Assembly: GCF_023264855.1 (NCBI RefSeq)
Contig: NZ_JAHFUW010000004.1
Location: 1 to 64,000, forward strand
DNA length: 64,000 bases
Direction of reading: 5' to 3'
Source: Herbiconiux sp.
Lineage (GTDB): Bacteria > Actinomycetota > Actinomycetes > Actinomycetales > Microbacteriaceae
Made by a program: the position numbers and the translations under genes. This document shows, in pieces, positions 8,622-17,689 of this stretch (the first letter of the stretch is position 1; each line of letters starts with the position of its first letter). The notes beneath the pieces were generated by a model. The model was given only the letters and a program-made list of their open reading frames with translations. It made no database searches and was not told the origin of the DNA.

Positions 8622-10435
8622 GCACCGTCAACACCACGAACAGCGGTGGCGGCCCGCGCGGCGACCGTCAGCCGAAGGCCGATCCGCGGGGCACCGGCCC
8701 CGTCGTCACCATCGACGACCTCGCCATCTCGTTCGCCACGGATGCCGGCGCCGTGCGCGCCGTCGACGGCGTGAGCCTCACCGTGAACCGCGGCGAAGTG
8801 CTCGCCATCGTGGGCGAGAGCGGCAGCGGCAAGTCCGTCACGGCCAAGTCGATCCTGGGCCTGCTGCCCGAGACGGCCACCACGAGCGGCGCGATCGTGC
8901 TCTCCAACCGCGCCGGCACGGCCACGAACGACGTGGTCACGCTGAGCCAGGGCCAGCTGCGTGCGGTGCGCGGCTCGGACGTGTCGATGGTGTTCCAGGA
9001 GCCCTCCACGGCCCTCAACCCCGTCTTCACCGTCGGTTGGCAGATCGCCGAGGGACTGCGCGCGCACAGCGGGCAGCGGCTCTCCAAGGCCGAGGCGAAG
9101 CGCGAGGCGATCGAGATCCTGCGCAAGGTGGGCATCCCCGATCCGGAGACCCGGGTCGACCACTACCCGCACCAGTTCTCGGGCGGCCAGAAGCAGCGCG
9201 TCGTGATCGCGGCGGCGCTCGTGCTGAACCCCGGCCTGATCGTGGCCGACGAGCCGACCACGGCCCTGGACGTGACCGTGCAGGCCGAGATCCTCGAGCT
9301 GCTGCGGCGGCTGCGCGACGAGTTCGGCACGGCGATCGTGCTGATCACGCACAACATGGGTGTGGTGGCCGATCTCGCCGACCGGGTCGTGGTGATGTAC
9401 CAGGGCAAGGTCGTGGAGGAGGCGGATGCGGCGACGCTGTTCGCCGATCCCCAGGCCGACTACACCAAGCGGCTGCTCGCGGCCGTGCCGCGGATCGGCC
9501 AGGGCCGCGTGCGCACCGAGGAGCGCGCCCGGCAGCGGGCTCTGCGCACCGACGAGCACACGGCCGCCGGCACGAACGAGGAGACGGTGGTCGAGGCCTC
9601 GCACCTCACGATCGAGTACCCGGGCCGGTTCGGCCGCAAGGGCTTCCGGGCCGTGAACGACGTGTCGTTCCGCATCGGCGCCGGCGAGGTGCTGGGGCTG
9701 GTGGGGGAGAGCGGATCGGGCAAGACCACGATCGGCCGGGCCATCGGCGGCCTCACCCGCATCTCGGGCGGCTCGCTGAAGGTGCTCGGCTTCGAGATGC
9801 TCGACTTCTCGGAGCGGCGCTTCAAGCCCCTACGGGCCGACATCGGCTTCGTGTTCCAGGATCCGGCGGCGAGCTTCAACCCGCTGCTCACGATCGCCGA
9901 CGCGGTGGCCGAGCCCCTGATCATCCATGGCCGGGCCGCGAACCCGGCGGGCGCGCGCAAGCGGGTCGACGAGCTGCTCGAGGCGGTGCAGCTGCCCAAG
10001 AGCTACGGCGACCGCTTCCCGCACGAACTCAGCGGCGGGCAGCGCCAGCGCGCGAGCCTGGCGCGCGGCCTCGCGCTCGAGCCGAAGCTGCTGATCGCCG
10101 ACGAGCCCACCTCGGCTCTCGACGTCTCGGTGCAGGCGAAGGTGCTCGAGCTGTTCGCCGAGCTGCAGCTCGAGCTGGGCTTCGCGGCCCTGTTCATCAG
10201 CCACGACCTGGCCGTGATCGACGTGCTGGCCGACCGGATCGCGGTTCTCTACCACGGTGCTCTGGTGGAGGAAGGGACCGGCGCCGAGGTGCTCGATCAC
10301 CCGAAGAACGCCTACACGAAGCGGCTGCTGGCCTCCCTTCCGGTGCCGGATCCGGTGCAGCAGGCCGAGCGTCGGCGACTGCTGGCGGCCTTGGAATCCG
10401 CTCCGACCTCGGGAGAACCCGCATCCATGGGCTAA
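8618..10435 (+). CDS. Fused double ATPase of the peptide ABC transporter (DppD-DppF type)
   Basis: A 605-residue ATPase with two complete nucleotide-binding domains that drive the importer. Domain 1 has Walker A GESGSGKS (residues 66-73), signature FSGGQKQR and Walker B LIVADEPTT. Domain 2 has GESGSGKTT, LSGGQRQRAS and LLIADEPTS. Each domain ends with the oligopeptide-type C-terminal element (YTKRLLAAVP; YTKRLLASLPVP). In E. coli these are two proteins; the fusion is common in actinobacteria. The start ATG 8618 overlaps the stop of the upstream permease; longer in-frame openings run into that gene and are rejected. Confidence 0.95.
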   Translation: MSTVNTTNSGGGPRGDRQPKADPRGTGPVVTIDDLAISFATDAGAVRAVDGVSLTVNRGEVLAIVGESGSGKSVTAKSILGLLPETATTSGAIVLSNRAGTATNDVVTLSQGQLRAVRGSDVSMVFQEPSTALNPVFTVGWQIAEGLRAHSGQRLSKAEAKREAIEILRKVGIPDPETRVDHYPHQFSGGQKQRVVIAAALVLNPGLIVADEPTTALDVTVQAEILELLRRLRDEFGTAIVLITHNMGVVADLADRVVVMYQGKVVEEADAATLFADPQADYTKRLLAAVPRIGQGRVRTEERARQRALRTDEHTAAGTNEETVVEASHLTIEYPGRFGRKGFRAVNDVSFRIGAGEVLGLVGESGSGKTTIGRAIGGLTRISGGSLKVLGFEMLDFSERRFKPLRADIGFVFQDPAASFNPLLTIADAVAEPLIIHGRAANPAGARKRVDELLEAVQLPKSYGDRFPHELSGGQRQRASLARGLALEPKLLIADEPTSALDVSVQAKVLELFAELQLELGFAALFISHDLAVIDVLADRIAVLYHGALVEEGTGAEVLDHPKNAYTKRLLASLPVPDPVQQAERRRLLAALESAPTSGEPASMG

Positions 10436-10438
10436 AAT
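10433..10438 (+). promoter_or_regulatory. Possible -10 box for a leaderless transcript
   Basis: TAAAAT lies 10 bases before the GTG start at 10449, so a transcript would start within a few bases of the start codon. No good -35 box is visible around 10410. Leaderless mRNAs are common in actinobacteria; the call is inference. Confidence 0.3.
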
Positions 10439-10448
10439 CGGACGAATC

Positions 10449-11141
10449 GTGGCAAAGCACTCCCAGACCGTCGTGCGCCCGCAGTCCGTCTCCCCGGCTC
10501 GTGGCGCCGCTCGGCGAACCGGCAATCCGGGTCGGGTCGCTCTGCAGATCGTCGGACTCGCGGCCGTGTCGGCCTGTTTGTTCGTGACGGCCGTGGCCCC
10601 GAACCTGAACGCTGCGCCCGCCTCGGCCTCGTTCGACGGCGACTTCGCCCAGAGCAGTGTCTCGACCCAGAAACTCGACGTGAGCGGCTCGGTCGCGGCC
10701 TCGGTGTTCCGCGACGCGTACTCGGTGACCGAGGCGCCCAAGCCGATCATCGTCGAGGCCGCGGTTCCGACGGCAGGCTCGTCGGCGTCGTCCTCCTCCG
10801 ACGACGGATGCCCCAACCCCGACCTCGCGACGGCCGACCCGGGCGGCGCCCAGGCCATCGCCCAGACCCTGGCGGCCGAGCGCGGCTGGACCGGCGCGCA
10901 GTTCGACGCGCTGATCGCCCTGTGGAGCCGCGAGTCCGGCTGGCGGGTGAACGCCCTGAACAGCTCCAGCTGCGCCTACGGCATCCCCCAGGCGCTACCG
11001 GGCTCGAAGATGGCCTCGGCCGGCGCCGACTGGCAGACGAACCCCGCCACGCAGATCCTCTGGGGCTTCGGCTACATCGCCGGCCGGTACGGCGATCCGA
11101 TCTCGGCCCTTGCGCATTCCGACGCGAACCACTGGTATTGA
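10449..11141 (+). CDS. Secreted lysozyme-fold (SLT-like) protein, copy 1
   Basis: A 230-residue exported protein resembling actinobacterial transglycosylase-like proteins that cut peptidoglycan. A basic start and a hydrophobic segment (residues 33-50, VALQIVGLAAVSACLFVTAV) form a signal peptide or anchor. A Ser/Ala linker follows, then a C-terminal domain with ALWSRESGWRVNA, in which the Glu of RESGW is the probable catalytic acid, and YGIPQALPGSKM. The downstream gene (11147) is a paralogue sharing RESGW and the whole YGIPQALPGSKM-like block. GTG 10449 is chosen because upstream codons overlap the ATPase gene. Confidence 0.8.
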   Translation: MAKHSQTVVRPQSVSPARGAARRTGNPGRVALQIVGLAAVSACLFVTAVAPNLNAAPASASFDGDFAQSSVSTQKLDVSGSVAASVFRDAYSVTEAPKPIIVEAAVPTAGSSASSSSDDGCPNPDLATADPGGAQAIAQTLAAERGWTGAQFDALIALWSRESGWRVNALNSSSCAYGIPQALPGSKMASAGADWQTNPATQILWGFGYIAGRYGDPISALAHSDANHWY

Positions 11142-11146
11142 GAGCG

Positions 11147-11803
11147 ATGTCCCTCAACCGAACCACCACCAACCCCGTCGTGCGCACGGGGCTTCAGGTG
11201 ATGGCGTTCGGCGTGGCCGCCGCCTTCGTGATGCTGTTCGCGGTCGACCCGCACTCCGTCGGCGCGAACGCCTCGGAAGACTTCGCCCCCGAGATCACGG
11301 CCTCCGCCGGCGACGCGCAGTCGCTCGAGGTAGCTGCGGGTGCGGGCCTCTCCGTGAGCCGCGACGGGTACACCGTCACCGAGGCCCCGCCGCCCCCTCC
11401 GCCGGCTCCCGAGCCGGTCGCGGTGTCGATCCCGGTGTCGACCGGAGGCGCCGCCGCTGCGTCGGGCGGATGCACGGCGAACGTCGTGCCCACGCCGGGC
11501 CCGCCCGCCGCCGGCAGCCTGCAAGACATCGCCTACCAGGCGGTCATGGGCTACGGCTGGGGCATCGACAACTACTACTACCTGCTGGCTCTGTGGAACC
11601 GGGAGTCCGGCTGGAACCCCGAGGCGCACAATGCCTCCTCGGGCGCCCACGGCATCCCTCAGGCCCTCCCGGGCAGCAAGATGGGGCCGGGCTGGGAGTC
11701 CGACCCCAACGTGCAGATCAACTGGGGTCTGCAGTACATCGCGGGCGTGTACGGCACGCCCTGTGAGGCGTGGGCCTCGTCGGAGGACCGTGGCTGGTAC
11801 TGA
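11147..11803 (+). CDS. Secreted lysozyme-fold (SLT-like) protein, copy 2
   Basis: A 218-residue paralogue of the preceding gene. It has an N-terminal hydrophobic segment (VVRTGLQVMAFGVAAAFVML), a motif SRDGYTVTEAP matching FRDAYSVTEAP of copy 1, and a proline-rich linker (EAPPPPPPAPEP). The C-terminal domain has ALWNRESGWNPEAHN with the presumed catalytic Glu and HGIPQALPGSKMGPGW. It starts five bases after copy 1 stops, so the pair arose by tandem duplication and is probably co-expressed. Substrate (peptidoglycan) is inferred from the family. Confidence 0.8.
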   Translation: MSLNRTTTNPVVRTGLQVMAFGVAAAFVMLFAVDPHSVGANASEDFAPEITASAGDAQSLEVAAGAGLSVSRDGYTVTEAPPPPPPAPEPVAVSIPVSTGGAAAASGGCTANVVPTPGPPAAGSLQDIAYQAVMGYGWGIDNYYYLLALWNRESGWNPEAHNASSGAHGIPQALPGSKMGPGWESDPNVQINWGLQYIAGVYGTPCEAWASSEDRGWY

Positions 11804-11879
11804 GCCGGCGATCGTGGCTCCGGCCGGGCGGCCGTTCGTGAGATTCAGGTGGGGTACCGGGGCTCAGTAGGCTGAGCGC

Positions 11880-13520
11880 ATGAAACCCGAGCTCGTGGCC
11901 GTGGTGTGCCTGATCATCCTGGTGGGCGTCTCGGCTCTGGCCCCCAAGCTGCGCCTGGCGACGCCCATCCTGCTCGTGGTGATCGGCATCGGCATCTCGT
12001 TGATCCCGGGTGTGCCGCCGATCCACGTGCCCTCGGAGATCATCCTGGCCGGCGTGCTGCCGCCGCTGCTGTACTCCTCGGCGATCAACCTGCCGCTGGT
12101 CGACTTCCGCCGCAACGTCGGCTCGATCGCGGTGCTCTCGGTGCTGCTGGTGATCGTGAGCGCGCTGATCACGGGCTTCCTGCTGTACATGATCCTGCCC
12201 GACCTGAACCTCGCGGCCGCCATCGCGCTCGGCGCGGTGATCAGCCCGACGGATGCCGTGGCCGCCACCTCGATCGGCAAACGCCTGGGGCTTCCGCCGA
12301 GGCTCGTGGCGGTGCTGGAGGGGGAGAGTCTCGTGAACGACGCCTCCGCTCTGGTGCTGCTGCGCACGGCCATCGCGGCCTCGGCCGGTGCGGTGGCGAT
12401 GAGCGGCTTCGGCGGCGTGGCCGTCGACTTCGGCTACTCCTCGGTCGTGGCGGCGGCCGTGGGGCTCGTGGTCGGCATCGTGACCGTGTTCTTCCGTGCC
12501 AAGCTCACCGACTCGGTGCTCACCACGGCCGTGTCGTTCGTCATCCCCTTCATCGCCTACATCCCCGCCGAGGCGATCGGCGCCTCCGGGGTGCTCGCCG
12601 TGGTGGTGGCCGGCCTCTACACGGGTCATCAAGGAGCCCGGTACTTCTCGGCCTCGACGCGCATCAGCGAGCGGCTGAACTGGCGCACCATCCAGTTCCT
12701 GCTCGAGAACGGCGTGTTCCTGCTGATGGGGCTCGAGATCAAAGACATCGTCGTCGACGCCGTGCAGCAGAGCGACCGGGGCGCCGCCGACCTCGACGCG
12801 ATCGGGGCCGTACTGCTCGGCCTGCTCGCCGCGGCCGTGCTCTTCGTCATCCGCTTCCTCTTCGTGGGGCCGCTGCTGGCCGCACAGCGGCTGCGCGCGC
12901 ACCGGAAGGACCCGGAGAGCATCGAGGCCAAGGAGGCCACCGGCTGGCGGGGCGGGCTGGTGCTCACCTGGGCCGGGATGCGCGGGGTGGTCACCGTGGC
13001 GGCCGCCCAGTCGCTGCCGGAGTCGACGCCGTATCGCAGCCAGCTCATCCTGATCGCCTTCACCGTGTCGATCGTGACGCTGATCGCACAGGGCGGCACC
13101 CTGCCGTGGATCATCAGGCTCACGAAGCTCCGTGGGGTGGACGAGGCGGCCGACCACGCCGAGTTCGCCCAGCTGGTGGACGAACTGCGCTCGGCCGGCC
13201 TGCAGGTGCTCGAGTCGCCCGCGCTGAGCCTGCCGAGCGGCGATGTGGTGGACGAGAGCGTGGTGGACCGGGTGCGCAGCGACGCCGACCTGCGCAGCGA
13301 GTCGGCGTGGGAGCGTGCCCATTCGGCCGAAGCCGAGGGCGTGGCCCCGCATCGGCAGTACCGCATCTTGAGGCTGGAGGTGCTCAAGGCCGAGCGGGTG
13401 GCGCTGCTGGACGCCCGCGGACGGGGCGTCTACGCGTCGCGCATCCTGGTACGGGCGCAGGTGATGCTCGACCAGGAGGAGTCGCGGCTGCAGCAGAACG
13501 AGGGCTCCGAGCCGCACTGA
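11880..13520 (+). CDS. Na+/H+ antiporter, CPA1 (NhaP-like) family
   Basis: A 546-residue membrane antiporter exchanging protons for sodium or similar cations. About twelve hydrophobic segments are visible. The ion-site motifs are SPTDAVA and GESLVNDASALV (the ND pair), both diagnostic of CPA1. The hydrophilic C-terminus from about residue 410 (DEAADHAEFAQLVDELRSAG onward) is the cytoplasmic regulatory tail. The ATG is preceded by a small palindrome, GCTCAGTAGGCTGAGC, with no strong ribosome site. It is transcribed with the same polarity as its neighbours but has a 76-base gap upstream. Confidence 0.9.
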   Translation: MKPELVAVVCLIILVGVSALAPKLRLATPILLVVIGIGISLIPGVPPIHVPSEIILAGVLPPLLYSSAINLPLVDFRRNVGSIAVLSVLLVIVSALITGFLLYMILPDLNLAAAIALGAVISPTDAVAATSIGKRLGLPPRLVAVLEGESLVNDASALVLLRTAIAASAGAVAMSGFGGVAVDFGYSSVVAAAVGLVVGIVTVFFRAKLTDSVLTTAVSFVIPFIAYIPAEAIGASGVLAVVVAGLYTGHQGARYFSASTRISERLNWRTIQFLLENGVFLLMGLEIKDIVVDAVQQSDRGAADLDAIGAVLLGLLAAAVLFVIRFLFVGPLLAAQRLRAHRKDPESIEAKEATGWRGGLVLTWAGMRGVVTVAAAQSLPESTPYRSQLILIAFTVSIVTLIAQGGTLPWIIRLTKLRGVDEAADHAEFAQLVDELRSAGLQVLESPALSLPSGDVVDESVVDRVRSDADLRSESAWERAHSAEAEGVAPHRQYRILRLEVLKAERVALLDARGRGVYASRILVRAQVMLDQEESRLQQNEGSEPH

Positions 13521-13581
13521 GTTCGGCATCCGGTGCCACCTGGCCGGCCGCGCCTCCCGCGCGCCTCGTAGGATTGAGGGC

Positions 13582-13881
13582 ATGCCCCGCAGCAACCGAC
13601 CCCGCCGCCGTGCGGGCGGAGGCGACGAGGAGGAGTCGGGCCTGGAACGGATGATGGCCGGCTGGCGGCGCACCGAGGTGCGACGCGACGGGGTCTGGAA
13701 CGTGCAGCCCGTCTCCGCGGCCTCGGCCACGAAGGACTACATCTGCCCCGGATGCGGCAAGACGGTGACGCCGGGCGTCGCGCACCTGGTGACCTGGCGC
13801 GCCGACGGCGTGATGGGCGACGCCAGCGACCTCGCCGCCCGCCGCCACTGGCACACCCACTGCTGGAAGATCGGAGCCTGA
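13582..13881 (+). CDS. Small zinc-knuckle protein of unknown function
   Basis: A 99-residue cytoplasmic protein. The N-terminus is basic (PRSNRPRRRAGG), and the second half has CPGC and, 40 residues later, HWHTHC, which together could bind one zinc ion. Similar small proteins occur widely in actinobacteria, often mislabelled ATP/GTP-binding; no nucleotide-binding motif is visible here. Its stop nearly touches the ATG of the hydrolase gene at 13884, so the two are likely translated from one mRNA. No function is assigned. Confidence 0.75.
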   Translation: MPRSNRPRRRAGGGDEEESGLERMMAGWRRTEVRRDGVWNVQPVSAASATKDYICPGCGKTVTPGVAHLVTWRADGVMGDASDLAARRHWHTHCWKIGA

Positions 13882-13883
13882 GG

Positions 13884-14624
13884 ATGCCTGACGAATCGAA
13901 CGCCGCCGAACCGATCGAGATCCGCGCCGGCACCGAGCTGCCCGCCCGGCGCGAGGAGATCGAGCTGCACACGAGCGACGGGCTCACCCTCGTCGGTGAG
14001 CTGGCGCTGCCGCTGAGCGGCGCGCCGGCGGCCACCCTGGTGACGCTGCATCCGCTGCCCACCCACGGCGGCTTCATGGACTCGCACGTGCTGCGCAAGG
14101 CTGCCGCACGTCTGCCCGCCCTCGCCGATCTCGCCGTGCTGCGCTTCAACTTGCGCGGCGTCACCTCGCCCAGGGGCACCAGCGACGGCGCCTTCGACGG
14201 GGGAGAGTCGGAGCGCTTCGACGTGGAGGCGGCGATGCGCTTCGTCGAAGAGCGCGGGCTGCCGCATCCGTGGCTCGTCGGCTGGTCGTTCGGCACCGAG
14301 CTGACGTTGCGCTACGGAGCGCAGTACCCGATCGACGGCGCCATCCTGCTCTCACCGCCGCTGCACCGGGCGAGCGCCGAGGAGGTGGCCGCCTGGGAGG
14401 GCAACGGCAAGCGCCTCGTGGCGATCGTTCCCGAGCTCGACGACTACCTGCGCCCCGACGAGGCCCGCGAACGGTTCGCCTCGGTGCCGAGCATGGAGCT
14501 CGTGGCGGTGGAGGGCGGCAAGCACCTCTGGGTGGGTGAGCAGCAGGTGCGGCGCGTGCTGAACGAGATCGTGGCGCGCGTCAATGCCGCCGCGTATCCG
14601 CTGCCGACGAGTTACGTTCCCTAG
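13884..14624 (+). CDS. Alpha/beta-fold hydrolase
   Basis: A 246-residue cytoplasmic hydrolase. The nucleophile elbow is GWSFG (Ser135), LHPLPTHGG supplies the oxyanion region near residue 55, and GGKHLWVGE near the C-terminus holds the probable catalytic His. It resembles the small YfbB/dienelactone-hydrolase-like proteins with an LHPHP-type motif; the substrate is unknown. ATG 13884 follows the previous stop by two bases. Its TAG stop shares the tetranucleotide CTAG (14621-14624) with the TAG stop of the gene on the other strand. Confidence 0.8.
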   Translation: MPDESNAAEPIEIRAGTELPARREEIELHTSDGLTLVGELALPLSGAPAATLVTLHPLPTHGGFMDSHVLRKAAARLPALADLAVLRFNLRGVTSPRGTSDGAFDGGESERFDVEAAMRFVEERGLPHPWLVGWSFGTELTLRYGAQYPIDGAILLSPPLHRASAEEVAAWEGNGKRLVAIVPELDDYLRPDEARERFASVPSMELVAVEGGKHLWVGEQQVRRVLNEIVARVNAAAYPLPTSYVP

Positions 14625-15676
14625 CGTTCATTCTGGATCGGGATGACGACCTGCTTGATGATGAGCAGGATCGACGCCGCGATCGGGATGGCCACGAGCG
14701 CGCCCAGCACTCCGAGCAGCGTGCCACCGGCCAGCGCCGCGATCACCACGATCGAGCCCGGCACCGAGACGGCCCGGTTCATGATCTTGGGGCTCAGCAG
14801 GTAGGCCTCCACCTGCATGTAGATGATGTAGTAGATCGCGGCGATCAGCGCGGTCAACGGCGATCCGAGGCCGGGGATGAGGCAGACCAGCACGATGATC
14901 GTCGACCCCGAGATGGTTCCCACCAGCGGGATCAGCGAGAGCATCCCGGCCAGGAACGCCAGCACGGCCGAGAACGGCGCCTGGATGATCGACAGGAAGA
15001 TGAAGCTCAGGATGCCGTTGCAGAGCGCGAGGGTGATCTGGCCCACGACGTAGCGGCCGACCGCTCCGGTGACCTGCTCGCTCAGGTCGGCGAAGCGCTC
15101 ACGCTTGGACGCGGGCACCAGGCGGTAGACGGAGCGCTTCATGCCGGGCAGCGAGGCGGTGAAGTACAGGGTGAGGATCAGCACGATGACGGCGCCGAAG
15201 AACCCGCTGGCGACGCCGATGCCCACCTGGAGCGCGCCACCGGCCAGAGCCGTGACGTTGCCGGCATCCGCGAAGTAGTCGACGACCGCCTTGTAGACCT
15301 CGTTCACGTCGATGAACCCGCCGAGGCCCTCGGTGACCGAATCGCGCCACTTCTGGTCGAGAACCTGGTTGGCGATGGTGGGCACCAGGTCGATCAGCTG
15401 GGAGATCTGCTCGACGATGATGGGCACCACGGCGAACACCAGGCCTGTGAAGACGCCCAGAACCGCCACCAAGACGGTGAGGATGGCCAGCCAGCGCGGC
15501 CAGCGGTTGCGCTCGAGCCAGGAGATGATCGGATCCAGGCCCAGCGCGACGAAGATCGCGACGCCGATGTAGGTGAGGATCGTGGCCAGAGACACCACGG
15601 CACCAAGGATCAGAAGGCCGACACCGACGCCGAGCGTGGCGACGATGCCGAGGGTGAACGCATTCTGGATCTTCAC
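14621..15676 (-). CDS. AI-2E family transporter (UPF0118)
   Basis: A 351-residue polytopic membrane protein with about eight hydrophobic segments. It has the family pattern GLDPIISWLERNRWPRWLA near residue 50, a long soluble loop in the middle (residues 90-150), and a C-terminal PGSIVVIAALAGGTLLGVLGA block. Members export varied small molecules or act as ion antiporters; the AI-2 role of the E. coli protein should not be assumed. The gene is convergent with the hydrolase and divergent from 15857. An AATAGGAT-like -10 may lie near 15719-15726 on the minus strand. Confidence 0.85.
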   Translation of the reverse strand: MKIQNAFTLGIVATLGVGVGLLILGAVVSLATILTYIGVAIFVALGLDPIISWLERNRWPRWLAILTVLVAVLGVFTGLVFAVVPIIVEQISQLIDLVPTIANQVLDQKWRDSVTEGLGGFIDVNEVYKAVVDYFADAGNVTALAGGALQVGIGVASGFFGAVIVLILTLYFTASLPGMKRSVYRLVPASKRERFADLSEQVTGAVGRYVVGQITLALCNGILSFIFLSIIQAPFSAVLAFLAGMLSLIPLVGTISGSTIIVLVCLIPGLGSPLTALIAAIYYIIYMQVEAYLLSPKIMNRAVSVPGSIVVIAALAGGTLLGVLGALVAIPIAASILLIIKQVVIPIQNER

Positions 15677-15856
15677 GGCTGGCTCCCTCGACTGCGCCGG
15701 TGGGGTGGGCGTCGTCCAATCCTATTGGGCGCAGAAGATCACGATCGGGCATCGGTCCACGGCGATTCCCGGCCCCGGTGAATGCCGCCTGAACGTACGC
15801 TGTGGGGGAAGGCGTGCCGCATCGGCTATCTTTTAATGTCCCTGTCAGGAGTCTTC

Positions 15857-17689
15857 GTGCGCTTTATCTTCGCCATCTTCGCCTTCATCATCGCGACCGC
15901 GCTGATCGGCGCCGGCATCGCGCAGCGAACCGTGTTCCTCCCACCGTCCACGGTGGCGGCCACGGTGAAGCTGCAGGGCGACGCGCCCTACGCGATGATC
16001 GACTCCGAGACGCTGCGCACGCACACCGGAAAACAGACCCTCGTGCTCTCCGGCAGCGACACCGTGTTCGCCGCCTACGGCCGCACGTCCGACATCGAGG
16101 CCTGGCTGAACGGTTCGGCGTACACCGCCATCGGGTACGACGAGGCCTCCGGAAATCTCACCGCCACCGACGTCGCGGCCGACCCCGACGGCGCCGACAA
16201 CGTGGCCAGCGGATCGGCCGACCCGGCCGGCAGCGACCTCTGGCTCGAGCAGTTCAGCACCGAAGAGGCCATGTACCGCACGGTCAATCTGCCCGCCGGG
16301 TACTCCGTCATCATCGCGTCCGACGGATCGGCGCCGGCTCCCACGAACATCAGCATCTCCTGGCCGATCCCGAACGCCACCCCGTGGGTGGGCCCGCTGC
16401 TGACCGCCGGCGTGGTGTTCCTGCTGGCCGGGCTGGTGCTGCTGGTGCTCGGCCTCCTGCACCTGCGGCGCTCGCAGCGCCCCCGTCGCAAGCCCCCCGC
16501 ACTGCCGAAGGGCAAGCGTTTCTCGCCGTCGCGCACGAACGCCATCGAGTCGGGCGTGCGCCGCAGCCGGCGCTCGATCGCCCCGCGGATCGCCATCCCG
16601 GTCGCGCTCGTCTCCGTGCTCGCCCTGGGCGGCTGCTCCGCCGACTACTGGCCCCAGGCGGCCGAGCCGGTGGCCACCGACGGCGCGGTCGCGACCGCCG
16701 CCGCATCCGACTCCGCCGACGCGACGCCCGACCCCGCGGCCACGCCCGGTGCCGACGCCGAGCCCACCGAGGCGATCGACGACGACACCCCCACGCCCGC
16801 CGTCACCGAGGCGCAGCTCGAGGCGATCGTCTCCACCATCTCCACCACCACGGCCGAGGCGGATGCCGCCTCCAGCGCCGATGCGCTCGCCGCCCGCTTC
16901 TCGGGCCCGGCCCTCGAGCTGCGCAGCGCCACCTACGCCATCCGCGCGGCCTACCCGGAGTACCCGGCCCCGCAGGCCATCCCGGCCGGTCCGCTGCAGG
17001 TCGTGCTGCCGCAGGCGAGCAGCACCTGGCCGAAGTCGGTGTTCACCATCCTGCAGGGCGAGGACACCACCGTTCCGCCGGTCGCGCTGATGCTGGTGCA
17101 GGAGACCCCGCGGTCGAACTACAAGGTCTACTACGAGATCACGCTCGAGCCCGACACGGAACTGCCCCCGGTGGCGGCGGCGAGCGTGGGCACCTCGGTG
17201 CTGGCGCCCGACACCAAGCTGCTGAAGATGACGCCGGATGAGCTGAAGACGGCCTACGCCGACATCCTCTCGGTGGGCGATTCCAGCCAGTACATCGACC
17301 TGATCGACGCCACCGGCGACACCCTGCGCACCCAGGTGGGCGTCGACTACAAGAACGCCAAGAAGGCCGCCCTGCCGACGACGGCCACGATCGACTTCGC
17401 CCAGGTGGCCGGCACCGGCGAGAACATCGCGCTCGCGACCAGCGGATCCGGTGCGCTCGTGGCCGTCGACCTGCGCGAGTCGGAGACGGTGAAGCCGGTC
17501 GAGTCCGGAGCCACCGTGAGCCCCGAGGGCGCCGTGAAGGCCCTCTCGGGTGTGACGGAGACCGCCAAGGGCGCCGAGGCCGTCTACGACTACCAGTTGC
17601 TGTTCTACATCCCGCCGTCGGGTGACACCGCGAAGGCCCAACTGCTCGGGTTCACCCAGGGACTCATCCAAGCCAAGGAGTTGCCGTGA
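15857..17689 (+). CDS. Membrane protein fused in frame to a lipoprotein-like domain, unknown function
   Basis: A 610-residue open frame. GTG 15857 is preferred because AGGAG sits five bases upstream; ATG 15836 and 15782 are longer alternatives. Residues 3-22 form a first membrane segment. An extracytoplasmic region follows, with a second strong segment (about 175-200) and a very basic loop. Then comes a complete lipoprotein signal: RRSRRSIAPR, a hydrophobic stretch and LALGGC (Cys260). The remaining 350 residues are Ala/Asp/Thr-rich then globular, with no family I recognise. An in-frame GTG at 16556 would start a 377-residue lipoprotein. The stop overlaps the GTG of the next gene. Confidence 0.75.
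   Translation: MRFIFAIFAFIIATALIGAGIAQRTVFLPPSTVAATVKLQGDAPYAMIDSETLRTHTGKQTLVLSGSDTVFAAYGRTSDIEAWLNGSAYTAIGYDEASGNLTATDVAADPDGADNVASGSADPAGSDLWLEQFSTEEAMYRTVNLPAGYSVIIASDGSAPAPTNISISWPIPNATPWVGPLLTAGVVFLLAGLVLLVLGLLHLRRSQRPRRKPPALPKGKRFSPSRTNAIESGVRRSRRSIAPRIAIPVALVSVLALGGCSADYWPQAAEPVATDGAVATAAASDSADATPDPAATPGADAEPTEAIDDDTPTPAVTEAQLEAIVSTISTTTAEADAASSADALAARFSGPALELRSATYAIRAAYPEYPAPQAIPAGPLQVVLPQASSTWPKSVFTILQGEDTTVPPVALMLVQETPRSNYKVYYEITLEPDTELPPVAAASVGTSVLAPDTKLLKMTPDELKTAYADILSVGDSSQYIDLIDATGDTLRTQVGVDYKNAKKAALPTTATIDFAQVAGTGENIALATSGSGALVAVDLRESETVKPVESGATVSPEGAVKALSGVTETAKGAEAVYDYQLLFYIPPSGDTAKAQLLGFTQGLIQAKELP

Noticed and set aside
11718-13730. 670-residue frame antisense to the Na+/H+ antiporter
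   Set aside because: The sense frame has clear CPA1 motifs; the antisense one is His/Asp/Gly-rich without homology features.
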